64,000 bases of DNA from Nocardioides anomalus (GTDB taxonomy: Bacteria > Actinomycetota > Actinomycetes > Propionibacteriales > Nocardioidaceae). Positions 52,623 through 62,772 of the stretch are shown piece by piece. Numbering within the stretch: position 1 is the first letter of the stretch; the number at the start of each line of letters is the position of its first letter. Under the pieces are notes generated by a model. The model was not told the DNA's origin. It saw nothing but the letters and a program-made list of their open reading frames with translations, and made no database searches. The stretch spans positions 3,596,001 to 3,660,000 of the forward strand of contig NZ_CP049257.1 in assembly GCF_011046535.1 (NCBI RefSeq). Direction: 5' to 3'. The position numbers and the translations under genes are program-made.

Positions 52623-53247
52623 CGCTTTCGTCCGCATCGCTTCGGTCGTAACCGAAACGGACGCGGAGGGACCGGGACGGCGATTCGCGGTCTGGACGCA
52701 GGGATGCACCATTCGGTGCGACGGTTGCTTCAACCCGCAGATGTGGACCGGGAACGGCGGCCAGATGGTCGCGGTCGACATCTTGGTCGAACAGATCCGT
52801 GCTGCAGATGTCGAGGGTCTGACCATCCTCGGCGGTGAGCCATTTGAGCAGGCCCTGCCCCTTAGTGGTCTCGCGTCAGCGGTGCAACGCTTGGGTCTCT
52901 CCGTCATGACATTCACGGGCCACGACTACGAGCACTTGAAGGGACCAAACGCTCCCCTCGGCGCGTATGGCTTGCTCGCCCACACAGACCTACTCGTGGA
53001 CGGGCGCTACGTCGCGACTCAGCCGGATCTCGTGCGTCCCTGGGTCGGCTCGACGAATCAGCGTTTCCGCTTCCTCAGCAGTCGCTACGAGCACCTTGCC
53101 GACACGTTGGACGACATTCCGGACCGGGTCGAAGTGCGAGTTGGGTCTGACGGCGAGGTCTCTGTGAACGGATGGGCCAGCGTGGCACAACTGGACGAAC
53201 TGCTCGCGGGCATCTCTGCGCCGCTGGGCCGAGGCAAGATCCGATGA
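52600..53247 (+). CDS. radical SAM protein, NrdG-like 4Fe-4S activase
   Basis: 215 aa. The cluster motif C36-x3-C40-x2-C43 (QGCTIRCDGCFNP) is the radical-SAM signature in its activase form, followed by GLTILGGEPFEQ for SAM binding. Resembles anaerobic ribonucleotide-reductase activating proteins, but no NrdD is present, so the partner is probably inside this operon. GTG at 52600 with GAAAGG upstream; overlaps the HhH gene by 23 nt. The next reading frame begins ATGA over its stop. Confidence 0.85.
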   Translation: MDGSSTSDAFVRIASVVTETDAEGPGRRFAVWTQGCTIRCDGCFNPQMWTGNGGQMVAVDILVEQIRAADVEGLTILGGEPFEQALPLSGLASAVQRLGLSVMTFTGHDYEHLKGPNAPLGAYGLLAHTDLLVDGRYVATQPDLVRPWVGSTNQRFRFLSSRYEHLADTLDDIPDRVEVRVGSDGEVSVNGWASVAQLDELLAGISAPLGRGKIR

Positions 53248-53581
53248 ACACCCACGAGTTTGGCTACCGCTTCCTCTTCAACGAGGTCTCGACCAAGACC
53301 GTCGCGCTGTGATCGCCTACCTGCAGCTAACATAGGACGAGCTCGACCTGCGGAGCGCGGGCTGGGTCAGCAGGGACACGTGGAAGATCCGGCGGGAGGG
53401 TATCTCAGTCCAGCTTTGTCGCTGGCCCTTCGACGTGGTGTGGGACGAGGTGTCAGAGCGCGAGTCTCGAGCCGGTGATGCAGGACAGCTCAGGATGCTG
53501 CGGTCCGCGGGTCACAGGATTCACGAGTCGAGCTACGACCCCAAGGCTGATCGCGACTGGGTGCCTTGGCGCGGCCGTTGA
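53244..53581 (+). pseudogene. disrupted sixth gene of the Ycf46-like operon
   Basis: The ATG overlaps the radical-SAM stop, giving MNTHEFGYRFLFNEVSTKTV, then a stop at 53312. Another frame continues with VIAYLQLT, an in-frame TAG (53333-53335), and a coherent DELDLRSAGWVSRDTWKIRR to a TGA at 53581. 338 nt plus one base is 113 codons. So one frameshift and one nonsense codon. No family recognised. Confidence 0.6.
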
Positions 53582-53649
53582 GATCGGCGTTGGTAGGCCC
53601 GGCTTCAAGGACGTGCCGCGGCTCGATCGCCAGGTGCCGCACCGATGCC

Positions 53650-54364
53650 TCACAGATGCATGCCCGAGCTCACCCAGTCGTAGGCCGATATTGGGTCATC
53701 GCCAGCGCCAGACGCGGAGAACGGGCCGTTCACGATCTCGCCGACGACTTCTTCCAGCAACGGATACTCAGCGTCGGGCCTGCGAGTCGCCCAGAAGTAG
53801 GCGAAGGTGTAGGCCGTCCCAAGTTCCTTGTCCAGGGCCGCTACGACCTCGCGGTAGTGCTGTTCGATGACCGCCACGCACTTCTCGCTGACCGGGACTT
53901 TCCAATCCTCATCCTCGTCGTCGGGCCAACCCAAACTGTCAGCTTCGTTGAGCGTCGCGAGCTGATCGGTTGATATGCCCTCGTCAAGCCACAGGTCGGC
54001 GGCCTCGCGCCAGCCACCGACCCCGCCTTCGCCGCGTACGCTTCCAGTTCAAGGTGCAAGGCCCACAGGCTCATCAGGTACGCCGACGCCCTGGCTCTCG
54101 CGAGCTCGTCGTTCAGCTGCACAAGCCCAACCCGGACGAAGTGCTCGACTGCCCAGTCGACCAGGCCACGCTCAGAACCGTGCCACCAGATCGAGAATGC
54201 TGCGCTGCCTCTCTGACCAGCTCCTTGATCAATGCCCCCTGATCCGGCGGTTCTGGGGTGACAAGTTCTGTAGGCGCGTCGCTCGACTCGTCGCGGCCGA
54301 GTCTCGCCCTCAGCGCCACCAGCTGGGCTAAGTCCCGCGTGCAACCGCTGGCGACCATCAGCAC
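53650..54364 (-). pseudogene. twice-frameshifted hypothetical gene downstream of mcrC
   Basis: Three successive frames read naturally: ALIKELVREAAQHSRSGG, then ERGLVDWAVEHFVRVGLVQL, then GGWREAADLWLDEGISTDQL on to EYPLLEEVVGEIVNGPF. The junctions are near 54190 and at a C4 run near 54021. Adding two bases to 715 nt gives 239 codons. GTG start directly follows the upstream stop (TAAGTG). Function unknown; same operon strand as mcrBC. Confidence 0.62.
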
Positions 54365-54865
54365 TTACGCCGGCGAGGTGTTCAGCTCACCTCCCTCGCT
54401 GGCGCGCACGCCAACGGCCTTCAGCTCCGGAAGCTCCGGACCTGAAGTGAAGCTGATGGTTCCATCGACCGCGAACGCATGGCCCACCCCTCGGTCGCCA
54501 TCGTGGTGCAGGGCCCGCCAAAGGTCGACGGCTTCGCCGACGCAGGCGATCTCGAAAGCGACGTCTTCCTCATCGGAGAGGCTGCCCGCGGCTGCAATGG
54601 CTAATGACAGGCGGCGCGACACCTCTTCGCCGGCGAAGGCAGCAGCGGAGATGTCGAACTCCTTCTCCAAGATCTGCACCATCTCGTCGAGCTGCAGTCT
54701 GGCCATCGTGAAGAGCGTCATGGCCGGCCAGTCCGTGCTGGGCCGCTCTCCGGCCGGCCCGTAGAAGTACGCGCCGGGATCCGCCTCCTCGAGCGCTGCT
54801 TGCGCCAGCCAGAACCGAGTGCCGGCGACGATCACTTCATTCGGAACGTCTCCGAACCAGGTCAC
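54365..54865 (-). CDS. hypothetical protein in mcrBC operon, 166 aa
   Basis: Soluble acidic protein: TWFGDVPNEVIVAGTRFWLAQAALEEADPG at the start, MTLFTMARLQLDEMVQILEKEFDI in the middle. No family recognised. GTG at 54865 chosen for the AAAGGA site 5 nt upstream; the frame extends 29 codons further into mcrC without support. 16 nt after mcrC. Confidence 0.6.
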   Translation of the reverse strand: MTWFGDVPNEVIVAGTRFWLAQAALEEADPGAYFYGPAGERPSTDWPAMTLFTMARLQLDEMVQILEKEFDISAAAFAGEEVSRRLSLAIAAAGSLSDEEDVAFEIACVGEAVDLWRALHHDGDRGVGHAFAVDGTISFTSGPELPELKAVGVRASEGGELNTSPA

Positions 54866-54881
54866 ACTTGTCCTTTCGTCG

Positions 54882-56069
54882 TCATGCGATACGAGTCCGC
54901 GCCGGCGCCAGCCGCACAGCAAGTGTCCGGACCCTCTCCTCCAGCTCCGCAAGCGGCAAGGTCAGGTCCAGTCGATGCACCGCAACGGCTACTCCAGCCC
55001 CTCGAATCTCGTATGGTGCAGGCTGCGGACCGCCGTTGGCGTACAGCAGGTGGCCCGTCGCCAGGCCGAGACGTGCGCAGTAGGCCATGAGCTGGTACAC
55101 GTCCGCGTTGGAGGCCTTCCCGGCGTCGCCGAGCAGCTTGTATTTGGTGTCAGCAACGGCGCTGACACCCATGGACGTGGTGTGGACGAGGTCGGGGCGG
55201 ATGGTCAGCGCGCCACCGTGGTCGAGCTTGTAGGAGTTCTGTGCGTCCCAGGCGGGATCGGCTTCGGCGAACAGTCGGGCGACGAGGTGCTCGAAGAGCG
55301 TGGCCATGTTCAGCCAGAAGCCGTGTACCGGCACCTCGCCAGGATTGTTCTCGACTCCGGCGTACCGGACGACCAGCTCGCTCACGGCCAGCAGAGCGTG
55401 CAGCCGGGCATTGAGCCGGGTGGGCGTCCAGGGTGTCGCTGCGCCCGGCGTCAGCAGGCTCGCCTCGGTCAGGATCCGGTCAATGCGACGCAGGTCGACC
55501 TCGACCTCCGCAGTGAGTCCGGGCTGCTGAAGCAGAAGAAGGACGGCGGTGCGGATCAGCCGGTTCTCGTCGGTGTCCACCGTCCACTCGTCGACCGTCA
55601 CCTCAAGCGGGTGCAGCTGGTTGAAGCGGCGCAGGTACTGGTCGCGCAGACGCACCCGACCTCGCAGGACGGGCAGCGTCTGGTCCTCGGTGCGGTAGCC
55701 GCGCAACGGCCCGGCCGCAAGGGCCGTCTTGGCCTCCTCGCAGAACAACCGCGCCAACACCGCGGATAGGTCCGCCTCGTCATCGACAAAGACCTGTTCT
55801 GCGTCCACGGTGAGGTACGACGCGCCTTGGGCCCGGGCGAGCAGGCTCAGGACCTGCACCGCCCCGACCTTGGGCGCGACACGCACCAGCAGGTCGCCGC
55901 GGCGGAGCGTGCCGACGACGTACTGGGCCGTGACGCTCCAGCCCTCGCGCTCTGGCGTCGCAGTCACCATCCCGGACTCGTTGAGGGCGCTCGCCTCGAC
56001 GGTCGAGAGCGGCACACCGCTGAGCGTCTGTCCCTCGGAGAGGCGCGCGAGGTCAGCCCTGGTCGCCAT
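54882..56069 (-). CDS. mcrC: McrC-like nuclease subunit of McrBC restriction system
   Basis: 395 aa. McrC pattern: GMVTATPEREGWSVTAQYVVGTLRRGDLLVRVAPKVG near the start, then ILTEASLLTPGA and the C-terminal PD-(D/E)XK region (LTIRPDLV, AVADTKYKLLG with D and K, then DVYQLMAYCARLG). McrC supplies the DNA cleavage activity and binds the McrB ring. ATG at 56069 overlaps the mcrB stop by 17 nt. Confidence 0.85.
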   Translation of the reverse strand: MATRADLARLSEGQTLSGVPLSTVEASALNESGMVTATPEREGWSVTAQYVVGTLRRGDLLVRVAPKVGAVQVLSLLARAQGASYLTVDAEQVFVDDEADLSAVLARLFCEEAKTALAAGPLRGYRTEDQTLPVLRGRVRLRDQYLRRFNQLHPLEVTVDEWTVDTDENRLIRTAVLLLLQQPGLTAEVEVDLRRIDRILTEASLLTPGAATPWTPTRLNARLHALLAVSELVVRYAGVENNPGEVPVHGFWLNMATLFEHLVARLFAEADPAWDAQNSYKLDHGGALTIRPDLVHTTSMGVSAVADTKYKLLGDAGKASNADVYQLMAYCARLGLATGHLLYANGGPQPAPYEIRGAGVAVAVHRLDLTLPLAELEERVRTLAVRLAPARTRIA

Positions 56070-58783
56070 CGGTGGTCTCGAGGACGTGCGCCGGCACGGA
56101 ATCGGAATCCGAGTCGGAAACGGGCACCGGGTTCGGTTCGGCAAGGCCGAGCTCGGCGAGCCACCGCCCGAACGGGTACCACTCGTCGACCAGAGTGTGC
56201 TTGCCGTAGTGGTGCTCGATCAGCATCGGGCGCAGCTCGCGCCGCCACAGCCGGTCGAGCGCGACCGGCGACTCGATTCCCTCGCGCATGAAGTAGGACG
56301 GCCCGAAGGCGAGCGCGGCATCAAGCCCGCGCTGCCGCATGGTCGAGTTGAGCCGGTTGCGCAGCTCGGCGAGCGCAACGGGCTTGCCGTTGGCCTCGCA
56401 CCACCTGCGGAGCATGCCCGCGAGGGAAGGCTCGCCGGAGTCCATCGACATGAACACGAACCGACGCCGCATCGCTGCGTCGAGCAGGGCGATGGACCGA
56501 TCGGCGGTGTTCATGGTGCCGATGATGAAGAGATTGTCGGGCAACTTGAACCGCTCCCACTCGCTGTAGAGCAACTCGATCTCGACTTCGCGGTACTCCA
56601 GCAGGAAGTAGAGCTCCCCGAACACCTTCGCGATGTTGGCCCGGTTGATCTCGTCAATGACGAGTACGAAGGGTTTGCCCGGCGCCTCTCGAGCCTCATC
56701 AGCGAGTCTCTTGAGCGGACCCGACTTGACGCTGAGGGCCGCCCCCTCGCCGTCGCTGGTGGCGACCGGCCGGAAGCCTTCCACGAAGTCTTCGTAGGAG
56801 TACGTCGGGTGGAACTGCACCAGCGCCGACTGCGCCTCAGGCAGCTCGCACGCTTCCAGCAGCCGCTGGACGAGGTAGGTCTTCCCGGTGCCTGGTGGGC
56901 CCTCGAGCACGACCTGCTTGCGCTCGTTGAGGCTGACCAGTAGTTCCGCCAGCCAGTTGCTGTCGGAGTGGTGGAGCTGGACGGCCAGCGCCTCGACGTC
57001 GCACGCCAGGACGGCCGGCTCGAGCGTTGGCGGCTCTGCCTCGGCCTCCGCGTCCTCCGGCTCGACGACGACCGACTCGTCAAGGTCCTCCGGACTCGGC
57101 ACCGGAACGAGGTCTTCATCGATCTCGGTCAGGTCGGACAAGGCACCGGCGAGATCGGTCAGGTCGAGGACGTCCTCGCCCTTGAACCTGAGACGGCTGC
57201 GGATGCCGCTCGGCAGGCGCTTCACCTCCGGCGTCGAGTCCGGATACCAGGCAACGCGGCGCGTGAGGAGCGACATACCGCCGATGGACTGCAGCTGAGC
57301 CGGGCTGTCCTCGAGCCGTCCCAATCGGAGCGTCCCGCCGTCGACTGTCGTGACCAGGTCGCCGGGCTTCATGCCGAGCACGAAGGAGAGCACATCGCGC
57401 TTCTTGCCTTCGCGTTTGACCACTTGGAGATGCCCATAGTGCTGCTCGATCAGAGCGGTTAGCGTGCCCTGGTCCAGATCACGGGGCAACTGGGTCAGCT
57501 GCCCGACCGTGATGCTCACGAAGCCCTGCTTCCCCCACGCAGGCACCCGGTTTTGCTGGTCCACTTCTCCACGCACGAGCCACGCGCGAGCGCCCCCTTC
57601 GGGCGCCTCGCTCCACTGCTGCAGCAGTGGAGCGACGTCGTAGCGGACCGGCTGGCCGGAGTTCTCGGCCTGGAGCCGGAGAGTGATGGTCTTGAGGTCA
57701 CGCTCGGTATCGCCCAGCAGACTGCCGACCTGGTCGCCGAGCTGCTGGACGATGCGCTCCCTGTCGACAGGCGACAGGACGGCGGTGAAAGACGCCGGGT
57801 GGGCAACCACGCAGAGCAGGGAGCTCACTCGTAGGTCAACTCCATCCGCCCCGAAAACCAGCTCCCGGAACGCCCACGGGTCGTCCCAGGCGGTGGCGCG
57901 TAGCGGTTCCGGCTGCTCGAACCAGTGGACGAGCGTCCTGACGAACGAAGTCAGCATTGCCATCGGAGTGGCAATGAGCGCTTGCCCGCCGTGGACGAAG
58001 CCCTGCTCCAGGTCGGCCGAGATGCGCCATGGCAGTCCCGGCGGATCTATCGCCGGGATCAAGGGGTTGCGCACGCGGCTCCGCTTGGTGCTCCCGACCA
58101 TGTCGCTCAGTGGGCCGACCAGCAGCACCAAAGCCTCCGCGGCAAGGACTCGGGCCTCGAACGAGAGAGACCCCGGGAGAGTTGCATGCGGGGGAGGGTG
58201 GTGCGGAGTCAAAGTACTCCCGCAGTGACCTGGCTTGCTCGAGCGTCCAGACATGCCCGTCCTCGACGAAGGCCGAACCGCCTGACCGCCATGCGTCGAG
58301 GATCTGCCGCGCTCCTCGCAGTGCGTGAGCAGCGCCGCTTCCTCCATGCAGAACATCGGTAGACGGATCTGCCGCCACGTCCGGCAAGATCTCGTTGCGA
58401 GCGGCGTCCCAGTCCTTGTAGCCGGTGACGGCTACGTCGTAGAGCTCTTGCGGATCGGGGTACGTCGCCAACGCCGCCCGACCTTGGGCGGTCAGCCGGA
58501 ATCCGCCCTCACTCGTTGCGTGCAGCCACCCAGGGTGCTCGTAGGTGGTGGTCAGGTTCCACCCGAAGTTGATCCAGGCACGAACCCCGTTGTTAGTGGT
58601 GAGGCTGAGGTCGTACGCCGTTAGCGGCTCTCGCGCAGCGGCCAGGTCCTGGAGGTCGGTGAGCTTCATCGGCTCTGCCTCCTCGCCGAGGATCTCCAGC
58701 CCGATGCGCAATCGACGACGACAGCGCGCTGCCCAGTCAGCATCCTGCTCGGGCTCGACGGCGATGGTCATCTCCGTGGTCAT
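56053..58783 (-). pseudogene. mcrB: McrB-like AAA+ GTPase gene interrupted by one frameshift
   Basis: ATG at 58783 overlaps the methylase stop (ATGA). N-terminal segment LRIGLEILGEEAEPMKLTDL, winged-helix-like, then HVWTLEQARSLREYF. At the GGGG/CCCC run 58171-58174 the frame is lost; deleting one G joins it to SLSFEARVLAAEALVLLVGP and the rest. The AAA+ part has LEGPPGTGKTYLVQRLL, LVIDEINRAN and the McrB signature GTMNTADRSIALLDAAMRRRF. Without the shift it encodes 909 aa. The break leaves the C-terminal motor readable only from internal starts. Confidence 0.8.
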
Positions 58784-61700
58784 CGAACGACCTCCGGGTG
58801 GCGCGGGCCCTCACCGGGCGGTGGATCAAGCGGAGTGGTGAACGGGACACCTGTCTCGGCGGCCGTCGCCATCGCGTCGTACGCCGCCAGCACCAGCCGC
58901 TTCGTCCGGAACTCCCCGTGGTCGCGCTCTTCGTACTTGCGCACCACGAAGAATGAGTCGAGCACATGTTCGGCGTCCGCCCGATCCAGGCCGTAGACGT
59001 GGAACATCGCCGCGTCCAACTCAGCGGCCAAATGGTCACGCCTCTTCGGCAGCCATCGGTATGGCGCCCGAACCTCGCTGCGTTTGGGCTCACCTTCAGC
59101 GGCGAAGCTGGCCAATCGACGGCTGGTGTACGTCAACTCGAACACGCGGGCGCGCACGAACTCACTCAAAGACTCAGTCGACCACGCCGGCACCTCCTCA
59201 AAGACCTCAGGAGGGGGGGCCGCCAACTGCTTCGTGAGGAAGATCGTTACATGCGTGCCAGTCATCTTCTGACGGGTTAGATAGTCCCAGACAAAGGAGG
59301 ACCAGAGCGCCAGCAGTTGCGCTGCCGCTGAGGCCGAGCGAGGAATCGCGAACCACAAGCCGCTTGCAGGGACGCGCGGGATAAGTGACGGAATGAAAGT
59401 TCGCTCGTTCACAGACGCCGCGATGTCGCGCCATCCTAGTAACCAACTATGGCGTAGCCAGCCCTTCGCATCAAGGAACTGGTTCAGCGCCTCCTCCGAG
59501 ACCCAATAGCGGGAGAGACTCTCGTGGTCCGGATCATCGTGATCAGCTGCGGACAAGTGCGGAAGCGCACCCTTATTTAGTTGAGCCGCACTAGCACCTT
59601 CGTACGTGGTATAGCGATGGTCATAATGACTTACCATCTTCGCCTCGTACAGTGGAAGCCATCTATTTCCGTTGGACTCCCAACTCCAACCGTCAAAGGA
59701 GTCCGGCGGGTGGAAGTCCGAGGCGGCTCGAAAAAGGCCCGCGTCGTCGGCCATGTGAAGCATGCGGCCCAAAATGAGTCCCCATGGATTGGCGCCACCA
59801 TCTCTTATCAGCACTGGGTGACGGCGATAACACGCCAAAGTGATATCGGCGTCTCGTCTCGACCGGAAGACCGGCAGCGTCCCGGTGTTTGGATTCAGAA
59901 GCAGCACTTCGTCGGAGAGAAGCTCAAAGCGCCGGGACGGCACGTCCGTGACATACCGTGTGTAGAAGGCCATCCTTACGTCGACGACTCTATCGCCACC
60001 GGTCATGACGGAGATAGCGAACCGAAACTGATTGTGAACTCCTGCGAAGATTTTGGCTTCGTTCTCGAAGTCGTAGAAGGCCGCCAACCGGGACGCCTTC
60101 AGCGTGTCCGCAAAGAACGGTGCCGTGGTGGCGTCTGTTGCGAGCCCTGTGGGCGTGATGATTCCCATGCGACCATTCGGACCGAGGGTCGAACGGAAGT
60201 GCTCAGCGAACACCTGGTAGGTGTTCACGTCTCCAACGCCGGTCAGCGGATAGCGACCACTGGCTCTAAGGAAGTGGCTCTCAGCCTCTGACTTCCGCTT
60301 GGTCGCTTGGAACTCGTCGAAGAGATCCTGACGGTCACTCCCGGCAAGGGCGGCGATGAGCTTCTTGCGCGCAGCGGCGTTCTTAGCGTTGGCGATCTCC
60401 GGCGCGCGGGTGGCGAAGAACTCCTGCTCCTGGAGCTTCACCCGTTCCCACGGCGGGTTGCCCAGCACCGCATCGAAGCCCCCGACCCAGCCGTAGGCGC
60501 CCTCAATGAGGCCGTCCTTCGTCGTTCGGAACACCTCAGGGAACTCCAGGTGCCAGTGAAACAGCCGGTGGCGCTGAACGACAGCTCGGACCGCGTCGAG
60601 CACCTCCTCGGAGGCGGTGCCGTCGGCCGTCTGCTGAAGCACCCGGTCCAGTGTCGGGACGTCGTCGGGACCTTTGGGGCCAAGGAAGGCGGCGCACCAG
60701 GCGTCGGCGACGAGCTGGTTGCGGATGGTGTCCGGGTCGTCGCGAAGTGCGTGGTACCGCTGTGCGGCCCAGGCGATGTCATCGACCGTCTCGGTCCGTG
60801 CCAGCCGGTTAGCGACTTCGGCGACGACGCGGCGGGTGGCCGTGGTGTCGAGGACGATGCCGGCGTCGCCGAAGAGGTCGGCCTGACCGCGGTGCTTCCG
60901 GTCTTCGTTGTTGGCCTTCTTCCAAGCGGCGACGGTGTCCTTGTCGTCGCCCGTCAGAACGGCGAAGGCCGTGTTGGGGATGCCTTCCTTGAGCAGGGCG
61001 GGGGTCGTACCGAGCAAGGCGTTGCCGACCTTGATGTGGTGGTCGAGGAACGACAGCGGTCTGCCCGGGGTCATGGCCGTGAGCCACAGGCTGACCTTGG
61101 CTAGGTCCGCGGCCATCGGGTTCACGTCGACGCCGTACAGGCAGCGGGCGACGACGTCGTGCAGGGCGTCGCTGAAGTGAGTCGGCGTGGGGTCAAGCTC
61201 GCCGGTCCGAGCGGTGGCCAGGCGCATCGCGATCCGGCGCGCTGCGGCGACGAGGAAGTGCGCCGAGCCGACGGCAGGGTCGCAGACCTTGAGGTCGAGC
61301 AGGGCGGCCGCGCGCTCCTCGGGGGTGTTGGTCCGTTTCTCGACGTCGTCGAGGACCGGATCGAGGGCGGTGTCGAGGACCAGCTCGACCAGCTCAGTGG
61401 GCGTGTAGTAGCTGCCGGAGGTCTTGCGGTCGTTGCCGGCCAACACCTCGAGGCTGAACGCGTGGCTGATGCGGTCGTAGCGCGGCACGAGCTCGAGCAG
61501 CGACTCGTAGATCGAGCCGAGCTCCTCGGCCCCGAGCTGCGCGAAGTCGACCCGACGGCGCGGCTGGCCCTTCGGCTGGACAACGGACAGGGAGCGCATC
61601 GCAGACAGCACCGCGGTGTTCGGCAGCCGGCAGCCGTCTAGCACGTCGGCCTCGGTCACGGTGAACAGCCCACCAAGCCCGGGCAGCCCGAGCCGGGGCT

Positions 61701-62772
61701 CCCCTTCTCGCGACCCGAGCGCCGTGAGGACGAACTCGACACCTTGCCAGAGGTCGTCGTGGTTGCTGCCATGCCGCGTGAGGGCTAGCTCACGGAGCCG
61801 TCGCGAGGAGAAGTAGTTGTCGTAGCGGTGGCGTTCCTCCGAGCCCACAGTCTCAGCTAGCAGTGCGCCGCGCTCCTCGGCGACCGACCAGAACAGGAGC
61901 CGGTAGACGGTCCGGAGCAACGCGCCGTGTACATCGACGAGACGGACGTCGCCTCCGGCGACTTGCTCGCGCAGCTGGATGTTGGCGGGGTGCTGCAGGA
62001 AGCCGGTGCCGAGCGTCTCGAGCGCTGTCTCGACGCCGGCCCGGAGCAGGTTGAGGGCGCGGACGCCCTGGCTGACGGCGGTGGTGCGCCACCGCTCGAG
62101 CCAGCACGAGGTAGGAGGCTCACCCTCCGGCACCTCAACCCGGGACTGGTGGCAGAGCAGGTAGAGAAGCGTGAACTCGGCGTACAGGTCGCCGTCGAAC
62201 ATCGCCTCCAGGTCGAACTCGACGTAGGCGAATCCGGTCAGCGTGGTGGAGTCGCGCAGCAGGCGCACCAGCCGACCGTTGGAAAGGACCGCCCAGAGGT
62301 AGTCGTCGGTGCGGTTCAGAAGCTCCTGCACCATCGAGTGCGGCGCGCGCGCGGCTCCCGCGACTCCCGGCGACCTGGTATCGAGAGGGACGCCCCACCC
62401 GAGCAGATGGACCGGTGTCTGTCCCGCAAGGTGGCTGACGGGGTACTGCTTGTCGCCTGCGGTGAGGCCGCCGGCGTGGGCGGCTGGGACGCGGCCGTAC
62501 CCGAGCTGGTCGAGCAACAGACCGAGCCAGCGCTCCCGAGTGAGGCCGACCGCCGGGTCCCCATCGGGCAGCTGGGCCAGGTCGTCCCGGAACCGGCGAT
62601 AGGCGCCCTGCAGATAGGTCCAGACCCGGGCGGCAGCCTCCCGCGGGCTCTCGCCACCCAGGTGGTAGGCGGCACCGTCAAGGCCGTCCAGGCCGCCGGC
62701 CATAACTGCGTCGAGAACGTCGGCGGGCAGCAGCCCGCCCGCCACCCGCACCGTGCTAAGGGATGCCGTCAC
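58780..62772 (-). CDS. Eco57I/PglX-like N6-adenine DNA methyltransferase
   Basis: 1330 aa. Helical N-terminal third, then motif I VCDPAVGSAHFLVAAARRIA (about 494) preceded by KTSGSYYTPTELVELVLDTAL, motif IV GGFDAVLGNPPWE (about 771), and a C-terminal target-recognition region. The motif LFHWHLEFPEVF is shared with the next methylase. GTG at 62772 overlaps the upstream stop by 4 nt; its own stop overlaps mcrB. GC falls sharply over about 59.4-60.3 kb, the recognition domain. Similar enzymes occur in type IIG, BREX and DISARM contexts; no nuclease motif was identified within it. Confidence 0.85.
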   Translation of the reverse strand: MTASLSTVRVAGGLLPADVLDAVMAGGLDGLDGAAYHLGGESPREAAARVWTYLQGAYRRFRDDLAQLPDGDPAVGLTRERWLGLLLDQLGYGRVPAAHAGGLTAGDKQYPVSHLAGQTPVHLLGWGVPLDTRSPGVAGAARAPHSMVQELLNRTDDYLWAVLSNGRLVRLLRDSTTLTGFAYVEFDLEAMFDGDLYAEFTLLYLLCHQSRVEVPEGEPPTSCWLERWRTTAVSQGVRALNLLRAGVETALETLGTGFLQHPANIQLREQVAGGDVRLVDVHGALLRTVYRLLFWSVAEERGALLAETVGSEERHRYDNYFSSRRLRELALTRHGSNHDDLWQGVEFVLTALGSREGEPRLGLPGLGGLFTVTEADVLDGCRLPNTAVLSAMRSLSVVQPKGQPRRRVDFAQLGAEELGSIYESLLELVPRYDRISHAFSLEVLAGNDRKTSGSYYTPTELVELVLDTALDPVLDDVEKRTNTPEERAAALLDLKVCDPAVGSAHFLVAAARRIAMRLATARTGELDPTPTHFSDALHDVVARCLYGVDVNPMAADLAKVSLWLTAMTPGRPLSFLDHHIKVGNALLGTTPALLKEGIPNTAFAVLTGDDKDTVAAWKKANNEDRKHRGQADLFGDAGIVLDTTATRRVVAEVANRLARTETVDDIAWAAQRYHALRDDPDTIRNQLVADAWCAAFLGPKGPDDVPTLDRVLQQTADGTASEEVLDAVRAVVQRHRLFHWHLEFPEVFRTTKDGLIEGAYGWVGGFDAVLGNPPWERVKLQEQEFFATRAPEIANAKNAAARKKLIAALAGSDRQDLFDEFQATKRKSEAESHFLRASGRYPLTGVGDVNTYQVFAEHFRSTLGPNGRMGIITPTGLATDATTAPFFADTLKASRLAAFYDFENEAKIFAGVHNQFRFAISVMTGGDRVVDVRMAFYTRYVTDVPSRRFELLSDEVLLLNPNTGTLPVFRSRRDADITLACYRRHPVLIRDGGANPWGLILGRMLHMADDAGLFRAASDFHPPDSFDGWSWESNGNRWLPLYEAKMVSHYDHRYTTYEGASAAQLNKGALPHLSAADHDDPDHESLSRYWVSEEALNQFLDAKGWLRHSWLLGWRDIAASVNERTFIPSLIPRVPASGLWFAIPRSASAAAQLLALWSSFVWDYLTRQKMTGTHVTIFLTKQLAAPPPEVFEEVPAWSTESLSEFVRARVFELTYTSRRLASFAAEGEPKRSEVRAPYRWLPKRRDHLAAELDAAMFHVYGLDRADAEHVLDSFFVVRKYEERDHGEFRTKRLVLAAYDAMATAAETGVPFTTPLDPPPGEGPRHPEVVR

